Notes: generated by a model not told the origin, from the letters alone. Shown: positions 1-8,253, counted from the stretch's first letter. The stretch: 64,000 bases of DNA from RPQJ01 sp963706755 (GCA_963706755.1 CAVPNH010000011.1:62001-126000); one strand, 5' to 3'. Translations and numbers: made by a program.

Positions 1-2
1 CC

Positions 3-74
3 ACCCGCAAGACGGTTGCCCGTGGACGCAAGAGAGTTGCCAAGCCGGCTCCAGCCAGCACTTGGACGATGTAG
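3..74 (+). CDS. C-terminal end of a gene with a basic Lys/Arg/Ala/Pro tail (partial)
   Basis: This is the 3' end of a gene that begins before the window. The frame ends in two adjacent TAG stops (72-77). The visible 23 residues are rich in Lys, Arg, Ala and Pro (KTVARGRKRVAKPAPAS), as in the tails of histone-like nucleic-acid-binding proteins. A strong intrinsic terminator lies 75 bases downstream, which supports this being a real gene end. The family cannot be identified from so short a piece. Confidence 0.4.
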   Translation, partial: TRKTVARGRKRVAKPAPASTWTM

Positions 75-149
75 TAGGGATTCACCGCGGGCGCTGCGAG
101 GGCGCACCAGGGCCCGGCCCACCCGTATCCACCGGTCTCCCCCTGAATT

Positions 150-176
150 GCGCCCTCCTCGGAGGGCGCTTTTCTT
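150..176 (+). terminator. Rho-independent terminator
   Basis: A perfect 9-bp G/C stem (150-158 with 161-169) is followed by TTTTCTT. It probably ends the gene whose 3' end lies at 3-74. Confidence 0.7.
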
Positions 177-179
177 ACT

Positions 180-526
180 GACCGCGGCTCCGCTACGAAC
201 GCACTCGAAGACATGATTTCGCCGACAAGTCCGATGGCGACGATTCGCGACAGGCGGTTCGGCGCATGCCGTCGTCTGGTTCGGGCAGGGAGCGAGGGAC
301 CTCGTCGTTGAGCGGCCATGTCGGCCCGCTTTACATGACGCAGCGCAGCAGCGTGGCGGCATGCTGCTAAGTGCCTGAGCCGACGGCATTCGTGTACTTC
401 GGCGCAGTTCTTGCAGCAGTACCAGGTGTATTGCGCCACGGACCGTCGTACGGCGGTCACAGCAATGTGCGAATTGGCCCAAAGGCTCGGCTGGGCCCAA
501 AAAAGACAACACGGGGGACCACAGTA
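180..526. other. Gene-free stretch upstream of the PhoD-like gene
   Basis: No convincing gene or RNA is seen here. The frame of the downstream phosphatase stays open back to a GTG at 371. That extension would place about 52 unconserved-looking residues before a good signal peptide, so it is treated as non-coding. The stretch probably holds the promoter for the phosphatase gene, but no clear -35/-10 pair stands out. Confidence 0.4.
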
Positions 527-2314
527 ATGTCACCGAATCGGAAATCGACCACGGTCGCGGCGTCTGTTGCTGCCGTGCTGTTCGCAGTCGGTCTCGCGGG
601 CCCTTCCAGGGCGGCTGAGTTGCCGAACGGCGTCGCCGCCGGTGACGTGACCGGGGAGTCCGGGGTGCTCTGGGCACGTGCCGAGAAGACCGGCCGGATG
701 CGCTTCGAAATTTCGGGTCGTGCCGATCTGAAAGGAGCAAAGAAGTACAACGTGACGGTGTCGAACACGACGGTGCCTGCCAAGGTGAAGGTGGACGACC
801 TCGACCCCGGGCGGACCTACTACTATCGTGCGACGGACGCCGCCGGCAACTCGAGCGTCGGCCGGTTCAGGACGCCGCCGAGGGAGTGCACCAACACGGC
901 GGTGCGTTTCGGAGTCTCGGGCGATTGGCGCGGCGAACTGGCGCCTTACCCGTCGATCCGGAATGTTCCGCAGCGGAACCTCGACTTCTTCATCGAGCAC
1001 GGCGACACGATTTACGCCGAGCGTTACTCGGGTCCGCCGGAACCGGCTGCCAGGACCCTGCCTGAGTACCGTGCGCGTCATGACGAGGTCATGAGCACGC
1101 GGTTCGGTCTCAATACCTGGCGGGACCTGCGCGGTTCGACGGCGATCCTCGCGACCATCGACGATCACGAGGTCATCAACGACTTTGCAGGCGGCGCGCC
1201 GCCCTCGAGCAACCCGGCGGACTTCGACCAGACGGGCGCGTACATCAATGAGACCGACCGATACAAGGCCGGACTGCGGGCATTCCAGGAGTACATGCCG
1301 ATCGCAGATCGTCGCTATGGAGAGACGGGCGATCCGCGCACCGCGAAGAAGCCCAAGCTGTTCCGATCGCGCACCTACGGCAACGCGGCTGCGGTGATCG
1401 TGCTCGACAACCGTTCGTTCCGTGACCAGGAACTGGTCCCGGCAAACCTTGGGAGTCCCGCAGATGTCGGGCGCTTCCTGGTCCAGTCGTTCGACCCGTC
1501 GCGCACGATGCTCGGCGCGGCACAGCTGAACGACCTGAAGGCGAAGCTCCTGCGTGCCCAGCAACGTGGCGTCGTGTGGAAGTTCGTCCTGACACCGGAG
1601 CCGATCCAGAACCTGGGGGTGCTGATCGCGGAGGACCGCTACGAAGGCTACGCGGCGGAACGCACGCAGATCCTGAAGTTCGTCACCGACAATCACATCG
1701 ACAACGTCGTGTTCGTGACCGCCGACATTCACGGCACGCTCGTCAACAACGTGACGTACCAGATGGGGCCGGGCCAGCCACAGATCCCGACGGGTACGTT
1801 CGAGATCTCGACGGGTGCGGTCGCATTCGAGGAGCCGTTCGGGCCGACGGTGGCCGGGCTCGCGGCGCAGCTGGGGTTCATTTCGACCGGGGAGAAGGCG
1901 TACTACGACAGCCTTCCGACGTACCCGGGACTCGGCAAGGACAACTTCATCGAGTTGCTCGTCAACGGCCAGACCTCGCAGCTGGGTTATGACCCGGTCG
2001 GCCTGACGAACTCGCCTATCCAGGTGTCGTCTTCGTTCGGCGGATATGTCGCGACCCACATCTACGGCTGGACGGAGTTCAACGTCGATCGCGACAGCAA
2101 GGCATTGACGGTCACGACGTACGGGATTCCGTCCTATACCTACGATCAGCTGCAAGCGAATACGGCAGCAGTGGTCGGCAGCCAGCCAGCGGTCTGGCAG
2201 TCGTTCAGCGTCCTGCCGGTGATCGGTCCCGACTTCGGACGGAGTTGCCGTGGTGGCGATGACGACCACGAAGGCGACGACGAAGACGACGGTGAACACG
2301 AGGACCATCACTAG
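527..2314 (+). CDS. Secreted PhoD-like alkaline phosphatase/phosphodiesterase
   Basis: This 595-residue protein is probably exported and releases phosphate from phosphoesters. The ATG at 527 is chosen because a GGGGGA ribosome site lies about 8 bases upstream and it opens a classical signal peptide (basic start, Ala/Val-rich core, cleavage near SRAAEL). An N-terminal Fn3-like beta domain (GVLWARAEK, YYYRATD) precedes the metallophosphatase domain. That domain shows family metal motifs GDTIYAE, DDHEVINDFAGG and FVTADIHG. The last roughly 24 residues are an Asp/Glu/His-rich tail (DDDHEGDDEDDGEHEDHH) that is not part of the enzyme core. The gene stands alone and is closed by a strong terminator. 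The substrate is not shown by the sequence. Confidence 0.85.
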   Translation: MSPNRKSTTVAASVAAVLFAVGLAGPSRAAELPNGVAAGDVTGESGVLWARAEKTGRMRFEISGRADLKGAKKYNVTVSNTTVPAKVKVDDLDPGRTYYYRATDAAGNSSVGRFRTPPRECTNTAVRFGVSGDWRGELAPYPSIRNVPQRNLDFFIEHGDTIYAERYSGPPEPAARTLPEYRARHDEVMSTRFGLNTWRDLRGSTAILATIDDHEVINDFAGGAPPSSNPADFDQTGAYINETDRYKAGLRAFQEYMPIADRRYGETGDPRTAKKPKLFRSRTYGNAAAVIVLDNRSFRDQELVPANLGSPADVGRFLVQSFDPSRTMLGAAQLNDLKAKLLRAQQRGVVWKFVLTPEPIQNLGVLIAEDRYEGYAAERTQILKFVTDNHIDNVVFVTADIHGTLVNNVTYQMGPGQPQIPTGTFEISTGAVAFEEPFGPTVAGLAAQLGFISTGEKAYYDSLPTYPGLGKDNFIELLVNGQTSQLGYDPVGLTNSPIQVSSSFGGYVATHIYGWTEFNVDRDSKALTVTTYGIPSYTYDQLQANTAAVVGSQPAVWQSFSVLPVIGPDFGRSCRGGDDDHEGDDEDDGEHEDHH

Positions 2315-2370
2315 GACGCCGGACCGCGCTGGAGCGGTCGAGCCCCCCGCTGCCAACGCACTCGAAGCAG

Positions 2371-2397
2371 ACGGCCCCGACGGGGCCGTTTTGCTTT
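2371..2397 (+). terminator. Rho-independent terminator of the PhoD-like gene
   Basis: ACGGCCCCG (2371-2379) pairs with CGGGGCCGT (2381-2389) and is followed by TTTTGCTTT. It lies 57 bases after the phosphatase stop codon. Confidence 0.75.
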
Positions 2398-2507
2398 GCG
2401 GCGAATGACACACGATCAGCCTAAAGTATCCTCGACCCGGCGACAGCGAGAGCGACCGTCGGGCGAGATGAGTCACAACAGACAGGGGGGAATCAGCGAT
2501 GAAATGA

Positions 2508-2864
2508 TTGCTGGCAGCAATGCCGCTGATCATGCCCATGACATCAATTGCCGACCACCCCGACGTCATCGAGGTCAAGTTGAACCAGGGCTGCACGTTC
2601 TCGAGTTACCTCGGGATCCTCAAGGACTTCAACGTGTGGGGAGCCGCCAACGGCTACAAGGCCGAGGTCCTGATGCCGGTGCAGCGGGCCACCCTCGACA
2701 CGATGTTCTGGGTCGGTCGCAGTGCAAACGCCGCGGCGTTCGGCAAGGCATGGGACACGTGGCGGGACGCGCTGGCGAATGCCGACTCCGTGCCGGCAAC
2801 GCTGAATGCGCGCCTTGCGGCGTGCAGCACCAATGTGAGCCGGTCGGGCTTCGACAGCTACTAG
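2508..2864 (+). CDS. Small secreted hypothetical protein; natural start interrupted by a TGA at codon 3
   Basis: The natural start appears to be ATG 2499, placed 8 bases after a GGGGGG ribosome site. Its reading is ATG AAA TGA, after which the same frame continues as LLAAMPLIMPMTSIAD, a typical signal peptide. The gene therefore reads as M-K-stop-signal peptide-mature protein. Expression would need a downstream start (TTG 2508 or ATG 2520), readthrough, or a corrected base. The mature part of about 100 residues (HPDVIEVKLNQGC onward) contains two or three Cys and Trp-rich helices (FGKAWDTWRDALA), and no family is recognised. A perfect hairpin lies 55 bases after the stop. Confidence 0.55.
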   Translation: MLAAMPLIMPMTSIADHPDVIEVKLNQGCTFSSYLGILKDFNVWGAANGYKAEVLMPVQRATLDTMFWVGRSANAAAFGKAWDTWRDALANADSVPATLNARLAACSTNVSRSGFDSY

Positions 2865-2919
2865 GCGGCAGCCAGGGCGGCCGCGCCCGCCAGCCTGTGG
2901 GACGAACGTGATGCGGTAA

Positions 2920-2946
2920 GAGACCCCGGCCTCGTGCCGGGGTCTC
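2920..2946 (+). terminator. Strong hairpin, terminator-like
   Basis: A perfect 11-bp stem (2920-2930 with 2936-2946) has a 5-base loop. No T run follows, so it may be a weak terminator or an RNA-stabilising hairpin for the small secreted gene. Confidence 0.5.
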
Positions 2947-3057
2947 CATTCCAGGATCTCGCAGGACGCGAGCGCGGTGCATGGCCGCAGGACATTCGCG
3001 AGATTAGAGACTTAGACTGTCACCACACCACGACGGCGACACACGAGAGGAGACAGC

Positions 3058-4074
3058 ATGAAACAGGTGTGGATCAGCGCGGCTGGCGCGCCGGAAACGC
3101 TGCAGGTGCGCGAGGCACCGGACCCGACCGCGGGCCCGGGGCAGGTGCGCATTCGCGTTGCCTATTCCGGCGTGAACTTTGCCGACATCCAGGCGCGCAT
3201 GGGCCAGTACCCGGATGCACCGCCCACGCCCTGCGTGGTTGGCTACGAGGTGGCCGGCATCGTCGATCAGGTCGGCGAGGGCGTGAGCGGCTTCGCAGTC
3301 GGGGATCGTGTGTTGTCGCTGACACACTTCGGCGGCTACAGCGACGTCGTGCTCGCGGAGCCCACGTGGGTGCACAAACTGCCCGACGGGATGTCGTTCG
3401 ACGTCGCGGCGGCCATCCCGGTGAATTACGCCACGGCGTGGACCATGCTGGTGAGGCAGGGCGGCGTCCGGGCCGGCGACACGGTGCTGATCCACTCGGC
3501 CGGCGGAGGGGTCGGCATCGCCGCGCTGCAGATCTGCAAGTGGCGGGGCGCCGTCGCGATCGGCACGGCCAGCGCCGGCAAGCACGCGAGGCTCGAGGCG
3601 ATCGGCTACGCACACTGCATCGACTACCGCACGCAGGACTTCGAAGCCGAGGTCATGAAGCTCACCGGCGGCCGCGGTGTGGACATCGTGCTCGATACCC
3701 AGGGTGGTCAATCGTTTCGAAAGAGCTTCCGGTGCCTCGCCCCGCTGGGCCGCCTGTTCATGTTCGGCGTCGGAGACCTGGTCGTGCGCAAGACCCGGAG
3801 CCTGTCGGCCATGATCAAGGGCGCGATCCAGTTTCCATTCTTCTATTCCCTGTCGCTGCTGAACTCGAATCGCGGGGTCCTCGGGCTCAACATGGGACGG
3901 CTGTTCCCCGAAACGGGGCGCACGTACGGTGACATGGAGGAGATCATCCGGCTCGTCGACGACGGCACGTTCGCGCCGGTCGTCGACCAGGTGTTCACGT
4001 TCGAGCAGGCGCCTGCCGCACACCACTACCTGCAGGACCGCAGGAACTTCGGCAAGGTCCTGCTGAAGCCATGA
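3058..4074 (+). CDS. Zinc-free MDR oxidoreductase (quinone oxidoreductase/VAT1-like)
   Basis: This 338-residue medium-chain dehydrogenase/reductase probably reduces quinones or enones with NADPH in the cytoplasm. The N-terminal catalytic domain has GVNFADIQARMGQYP and GYEVAGIVDQVGEGV. The nucleotide fold begins near residue 140 with HSAGGGVGIAALQICK, the AxxGGVG-type loop of quinone oxidoreductases. The Cys/His ligands of zinc alcohol dehydrogenases are absent. The ATG follows a GAGGAGA ribosome site by about 6 bases. The next reading frame (a GFA remnant) overlaps the stop by 4 bases. The true substrate is unknown. Confidence 0.85.
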   Translation: MKQVWISAAGAPETLQVREAPDPTAGPGQVRIRVAYSGVNFADIQARMGQYPDAPPTPCVVGYEVAGIVDQVGEGVSGFAVGDRVLSLTHFGGYSDVVLAEPTWVHKLPDGMSFDVAAAIPVNYATAWTMLVRQGGVRAGDTVLIHSAGGGVGIAALQICKWRGAVAIGTASAGKHARLEAIGYAHCIDYRTQDFEAEVMKLTGGRGVDIVLDTQGGQSFRKSFRCLAPLGRLFMFGVGDLVVRKTRSLSAMIKGAIQFPFFYSLSLLNSNRGVLGLNMGRLFPETGRTYGDMEEIIRLVDDGTFAPVVDQVFTFEQAPAAHHYLQDRRNFGKVLLKP

Positions 4075-4246
4075 TGCACGACCTGGAGCATCCGTTGACG
4101 GGCCGCTGTACCTGCGGGAGCGTGCGTTACGAGCTGACGTGCCCGCCGTGCCCGAGTACTACGACCGCAGGCAATACTGGCCGCAGGCGAGCCTCGAGCG
4201 CAGGGCCCGATTGCTGGAAGCGAGCGGCATGCGGAGTAGCCAATGA
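4071..4246 (+). pseudogene. Internally deleted GFA-family gene remnant
   Basis: The first frame starts at ATG 4071, overlapping the oxidoreductase stop, and reads LTGRCTCGSVRYELTCPP. This is the N terminus of the glutathione-dependent formaldehyde-activating (GFA) zinc-binding family. It then loses similarity. In another frame, 4139-4246 reads VPAVPEYYDRRQYWPQASLE and ends in a TGA that overlaps the next ATG, which looks like the family's C terminus. About 70-80 central residues and the other zinc Cys residues are missing. The join lies at a TGCCCGCCG sequence (4140-4148) that could have served as a direct repeat for the deletion. A misassembly would look the same. Confidence 0.6.
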
Positions 4247-5145
4247 GCGAGGCTGACCGAAACACTGTCGCCGCGCAGGTCATGGCCACAGGGCTGCATT
4301 TCGGCGAAGGGCCGCGCTGGCACGCCGGGCGACTCTGGTTCAGCGATTTCTACGATCATGCAGTCAAGTCGCTGGGCGCCGATGGCGAGGTTCGCACGGA
4401 ACTCGTCATGGACGATCACCCGTCGGGACTCGGCTGGCTGCCGGACGGGCGCTTGCTCGTGGTGGCGATGCACCGCCGGCAGGTCCTGCGACTCGACCCG
4501 GACGGCCTCAAGGTGCACGCCGACCTCTCCGCGAATCGCGGCCTACCATGCCAACGACATGGTCGTGGACGGCCAAGGCCGGGCCTACGTCGGCAATTTC
4601 GGCTTCGACCTTGACGGTGCGATGCAGGCGCGCGGAGTGGAAAACGTGCTGGCGGACCACCCGACCGCGACGCTGGCCCGGGTGGATGCCGGACGGCGCG
4701 GGTCCACAAAGCCGCGTCGGACCTGCATTTCCCAAACGGCTCCGTCATCACTCCCGACGGGCGGACGTTGGTCGTCGCGGAGACTCTCGCGATGCGCCTC
4801 ACTGCCTTCGACCTCGGGCCGGATGGGACGCTTTCCAACCGGCGGGTCTGGGCAGCGCTCGGACGCTGCGCGCCGGATGGCATCTGCCTCGACGCGAACG
4901 GGCATATCTGGGTGGCGAACGCCATCGCCCCGGAGTGCGTGCTCGTGGCTCCGGGCGGCGGGATCGTCGCAACCGTCATTACGTCGCAGCCCTGCTTTGC
5001 CTGCATGCTCGGTGATACGGACCGCCGAACGCTCTACATGATGACGGCTCCGTCGTCGTCGCCGGGCGTGGTCTCGACGGCGCGGCGCGGCGCCATAGAG
5101 TGCGCGGAGGTCGCGACGCCCGGAGCGGGTCTGGCCGCTGAGGCG
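4243..5145 (+). pseudogene. SMP-30/gluconolactonase-family protein, frameshifted
   Basis: The product resembles SMP-30/LRE beta-propeller lactonases. The first block (MSEADRNTVAAQVMATGLHF, then GEGPRWHAGRLWFSDF) is in the frame of ATG 4243. The central block (YHANDMVVDGQGRAYVGNFG) is one base out, from about 4545. From about 4695 the original frame returns (DLHFPNGSVITPDGRTLVVA, APDGICLDANGHIWVANA). Alignment by eye suggests three extra single bases, one near 4545 and two near 4690-4710, all in G/C runs. The end at about 5145 is estimated, because the frame otherwise runs into the convergent gene. This could be a true pseudogene or sequencing error. The ATGA overlap suggests it was coupled to the GFA gene. 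Confidence 0.65.
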
Positions 5146-5153
5146 CCAGCCGT

Positions 5154-6698
5154 TCAGATCATCGCCTCGATCAGGCGCGGTCCGCGCTGCTTCATCGCGG
5201 AGGCGTACTGTGCGTTGAATTCCTCGGCCGTCGTGGCGCGGCTGGCCTCGACACCGAGGCCTTCGGCGATCTTCGTCCAGTTCATCTCCGGATTGTGCAG
5301 GTCGAGCATGGACAGTGCTTTCGGTCCAGCGCCGAGGGCACCAACCCGCTGCAGTTCGATGTTCAGGATCGCGTAGGAGCGGTTCGCGTAGATCACGACC
5401 GTGACGTCCTGCTTCTCGCGTGCCATGCTCCAGAGTGCCTGCATCGTGTAGGCCGCACCGCCGTCGCCGTGCGTGCAGACCACCTTGCGCTCCGGGCAGG
5501 CGATCGCCGCCCCGAGGGCCATCGGCAGGCCGAGGCCGATCGAGCCGCCGGTGATCGCGAGCTGATCGTGCGGCCGTGCGCGGGCCATCATCATTGCGAG
5601 CTGCAACCCGGAGGTTGCGGACTCGTCGGCGAGGATCGCGTGCTCGGGCGTCAGGTGCGTGATGGCCTGTGCGACCGCGAGCGCATTCAGCGGGCCCTTC
5701 GGCAGGTCGGGCAGCAGGAGCGGAATGTGCGCAACGTCCGGTGCCATGCCGCCGAGCGCCGCGTCGAGGGCCTCGAGCGCCTGGACGCCGTCCTCGTGCT
5801 CGTGCGCGAGTTGCGCGAACTGGCAGCCGTCCGGCGCGCACCAGCTGCGCTTGCCGGGATAGGCGAAGAACGACACGGGGGGCTTCGATCCGACCAGGAT
5901 CATCTGTTCGACCTTGCTCAGCGTGTCGACGATCTGTTCGGCGAAGTAGGGCAGGCGCTCCACGGGGACGCGTCCGGCACCGGCTTCCGCGTGCGGCGCG
6001 AACGTGTCGGACAGGAGCCGGGCGCCGGTCCTGGCCGCGATGCGCCCGGCCGCCTCCAGGCCCGCGCCACGCAGCGCTTTGCCGCGCAGCAGCAGGGCGG
6101 TGCGCTTGCCGTTCCGCAGCAGTTTCGCGGCTTCGTCGATCGCGGCGGCCGGCGCCACGGACGGCCCGATCTGGGGCAGGGGCTCGGCCGCGTGGCTCGC
6201 CTCGTTCCAGGCGGTATCCGCCGGGAGTATCAGCGTGGCGACGCCGCCGGGCGCGGCGCAGGCGGCCTGCACCGCTCGCGCCGCGTCGGCGCCGACGGTA
6301 CGGGCGCTCTTCGACTCGCAGATCCACGATGACACGGGGCGCGCAAATCCGACGATGTCAGAGGTGAGCGGGGCGTCGTACTGCAGGTGATAGGTCGCGT
6401 GGTCTCCGACGACGTTCACGATGGGCGTGGAAGCGCGACGTGCGTTGTGCAGGTTCGCGAGCCCGTTCGCGAGGCCGGGGCCCAGGTGCAGCAGTACCGC
6501 GGCGGGCTTGCCGGCCATGCGGCCGTAACCGTCGGCGGCTCCGGTGGCGACGCCTTCGAACAGGCACAGGATCGCCCGCATCTCGGGTGTGGAGTCCAGC
6601 GACGCAACGAAGTGCATCTCCGACGTGCCGGGGTTGCCGAAACACACTTCCACGCCGCAGTTTGCAAGCGTCTGGATCAGCGACTGTGCGCCATTCAT
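5154..6698 (-). CDS. Thiamine-diphosphate-dependent enzyme of the acetolactate synthase/benzoylformate decarboxylase type
   Basis: This 514-residue three-domain ThDP enzyme belongs to the group often annotated as acetolactate synthase large subunit. The N-terminal PYR domain has the catalytic-Glu motif FGNPGTSEMHFV. The central domain is followed by a C-terminal PP domain with the ThDP/Mg motif HGDGGAAYTMQ and the Asn of VIYANRSY about 27 residues later. It is shorter than true IlvB/IlvI (about 560-570 residues), and no regulatory subunit gene lies nearby. A biosynthetic role in valine/isoleucine synthesis is therefore doubtful, and a decarboxylase or lyase is equally possible. It is transcribed alone, convergent with the SMP-30 remnant. 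Confidence 0.8.
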   Translation of the reverse strand: MNGAQSLIQTLANCGVEVCFGNPGTSEMHFVASLDSTPEMRAILCLFEGVATGAADGYGRMAGKPAAVLLHLGPGLANGLANLHNARRASTPIVNVVGDHATYHLQYDAPLTSDIVGFARPVSSWICESKSARTVGADAARAVQAACAAPGGVATLILPADTAWNEASHAAEPLPQIGPSVAPAAAIDEAAKLLRNGKRTALLLRGKALRGAGLEAAGRIAARTGARLLSDTFAPHAEAGAGRVPVERLPYFAEQIVDTLSKVEQMILVGSKPPVSFFAYPGKRSWCAPDGCQFAQLAHEHEDGVQALEALDAALGGMAPDVAHIPLLLPDLPKGPLNALAVAQAITHLTPEHAILADESATSGLQLAMMMARARPHDQLAITGGSIGLGLPMALGAAIACPERKVVCTHGDGGAAYTMQALWSMAREKQDVTVVIYANRSYAILNIELQRVGALGAGPKALSMLDLHNPEMNWTKIAEGLGVEASRATTAEEFNAQYASAMKQRGPRLIEAMI

Positions 6699-6886
6699 GG
6701 GGTAATTCCTGTCGGATTGTTGCAGTGCATTCGGCGCCCAGATTGGCTGCGCGCAGGCCGGGATGCAAGTGGGCAGACGTGGTCCCAGGGGAACCGGGTG
6801 TCGGGGCAGATTCTGCAGGACGTCACAGTGTCTCGTGCCCGGCCGTGCGAGACTCCGGACTTCTTATTTCAGGTGGGAGAGGATCA

Positions 6887-7477
6887 GTGACCATAAATAC
6901 AGTGGTGAGACTTGCCGTGGCCTCCGCCCTGGCGATTTCGGCGGCGTCGGCCATGGCCGCGAGCGATTACCTGCTCGAGATCAAGGGCGCCGCAGCCGAG
7001 TCCGGTACGGGCGCCGCGTCCCAGACGATCGAGATCTCCTCGTTCTCGTGGGGCGCGAGCAACCCGACGAGCGTGGGGTCCGCCGGCCTCAGCGCCGGCA
7101 AGGTGAGCATGCAGGACATGTCGGTCACCGCGGCCGGCGCCCAGCCCGCGACCGAGCAGGCGGTGCGCGAGTCACCGACCAAGGTGTCGACTGGCAAGAC
7201 GGCTGCGGCAGCCGCCGGGAGCCCGGTCGGTGCCACGGCGTCGCCGAAAGTCGGCGACATGGCCACGGTTACCGTGACCTATCGCGAGTCGCCGACCAAG
7301 GCATCGACCGGCAAGACCAGCCGGGCCGCTTGCACGCCTGGCGAGCACTACGACGAGGTGACGCTGTCGGGGCAGGGCCAGCGCTACGTGATGAAGGACG
7401 TCATGGTGACCTCCTGCTCGTCCGCAAACGGCGCGCGGCGTAAGGAACTCACCGGCCACGTCACGCTGATCAAGTAG
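6887..7477 (+). CDS. Hcp-like protein with an N-terminal signal peptide
   Basis: This 196-residue protein starts at GTG 6887 after a GGTGGGAGAGG ribosome site. Residues 1-24 form a Sec-type signal peptide ending AMA. The next part (DYLLEIKGAAAESG, then IEISSFSWGASN and AGKVSMQDMSVT) follows the pattern of type VI secretion Hcp tube proteins. The end (CTPGEHYDEVTLSG, YVMKDVMVTSCSS) fits the Hcp C-terminal strands. Between them lies an Ala/Thr-rich insert with two copies of RESPTK(V/A)STGKT. Ordinary Hcp has no signal peptide, and no other T6SS gene is in the window. It may be an exported Hcp-fold protein with another role. Confidence 0.65.
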   Translation: MTINTVVRLAVASALAISAASAMAASDYLLEIKGAAAESGTGAASQTIEISSFSWGASNPTSVGSAGLSAGKVSMQDMSVTAAGAQPATEQAVRESPTKVSTGKTAAAAAGSPVGATASPKVGDMATVTVTYRESPTKASTGKTSRAACTPGEHYDEVTLSGQGQRYVMKDVMVTSCSSANGARRKELTGHVTLIK

Positions 7478-7500
7478 GGCGCCGTCAAGCGCCCTCGACG

Positions 7501-7537
7501 ACGTTGGAAGCGGCCCCGACCGGGGCCGCTTCAACGT
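7501..7537 (+). terminator. Long terminator-like hairpin after the Hcp-like gene
   Basis: GAAGCGGCCCC (7507-7517) pairs with GGGGCCGCTTC (7522-7532). The flanking ACGTTG and AACGT extend the stem with one bulged G. There is no long T run. Confidence 0.6.
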
Positions 7538-7628
7538 TCACATGAATCGCCACGGTCTCGCAGCGGCGACGATAATCCTGTCGGCGTACACTCGGATTCG
7601 CTCGCAGGCCGCGCGCCCGAGGTGTCCG

Positions 7629-8219
7629 ATGTATCACGACGGCAGCCGCTCCCTGCAGGACCACTTCGATTCGCGACGTATTGCGGACCGCCTGATCGAG
7701 ATCCTGCACCGGGTGCAGTTCACGCAGGAGGACCGCGAGTTCATCGAGAGTCGCCCGATGTTCTTCCTGGCGACGGCCGATGCGGAAGGGTGGCCGGACT
7801 GCTCGTACAAGGGCGGCCGGCCCGGCTTCGTGCGCGTAGTGTCGAACGACACGCTCGCGTTTCCGAGCTACGACGGAAACGGGATGTTCAAGAGCCTGGG
7901 AAACGTCCTGCGCAACCCAAGGGTCGGCCTGCTATTCATGGATTTCGAGAAGCCGAAGCGGCTCCGGGTGAACGGGGTCGCGTCCATCGACTTTGCGGAC
8001 CCGTTGCTCGCAGGCTTCGAAGGCGCGCAGCTGGTGGTGCGCGTGCGTGCGCAGCACGTCTTCCCGAACTGCCCGCGCTACATCCACCGGATGTCTCTCG
8101 AAGAGATCTCGGCCTACGCGCCGGCGGCCGGTCACGAGCCGCCCGTGCCAGCGTGGAAGGAAATGGACGCGTTCCGGGATTACCTGCCCAAGTCCACGCC
8201 GGGTGACCCGGCCGGATAG
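7629..8219 (+). CDS. Pyridoxamine 5'-phosphate oxidase-like flavin-binding protein
   Basis: This protein of about 196 residues has the split-barrel flavin reductase/PNPOx fold. RPMFFLATADAEGWPDCSYK matches the first strands and the cofactor-facing loop of the family, and RVVSNDTLAFPSYDGN with NPRVGLLFMDF continues the barrel. ATG 7629 is preferred because similarity begins just after it and an AGG lies about 7 bases upstream. The frame extends back to ATG 7542, but those residues look unlike the family. It is a single-gene unit and its substrate is unknown. Heme- and F420-binding relatives also exist. Confidence 0.75.
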   Translation: MYHDGSRSLQDHFDSRRIADRLIEILHRVQFTQEDREFIESRPMFFLATADAEGWPDCSYKGGRPGFVRVVSNDTLAFPSYDGNGMFKSLGNVLRNPRVGLLFMDFEKPKRLRVNGVASIDFADPLLAGFEGAQLVVRVRAQHVFPNCPRYIHRMSLEEISAYAPAAGHEPPVPAWKEMDAFRDYLPKSTPGDPAG

Positions 8220-8253
8220 GGTGTCGCCGCGCCGCCGTGGGCGGGGCGGGTAG

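Noticed and set aside
16..216. Short forward frame at the window start
   Set aside because: It crosses the terminator at 150-176 and has Arg/Pro-rich shadow composition; the frame ending at 74 with a double TAG is more likely real.
371..526. N-terminal extension of the PhoD-like protein from GTG 371
   Set aside because: It would bury a good signal peptide 52 residues inside the protein; ATG 527 has a proper ribosome site.
198..2367. The 13-base sequence AACGCACTCGAAG occurs at 198-210 and 2355-2367, each near a terminator
   Set aside because: Too short and without matching flanks; probably chance.
530..2596. Long reverse-strand open frame opposite the PhoD-like gene
   Set aside because: It is Arg/Val-rich shadow coding caused by GC-rich codons; no family pattern or ribosome site, while the forward frame has clear PhoD motifs.
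4585..6327. 580-codon reverse-strand frame overlapping the TPP enzyme and SMP-30 remnant
   Set aside because: Out of frame with the clear ThDP motifs on the same strand and made of low-complexity Arg-rich sequence.
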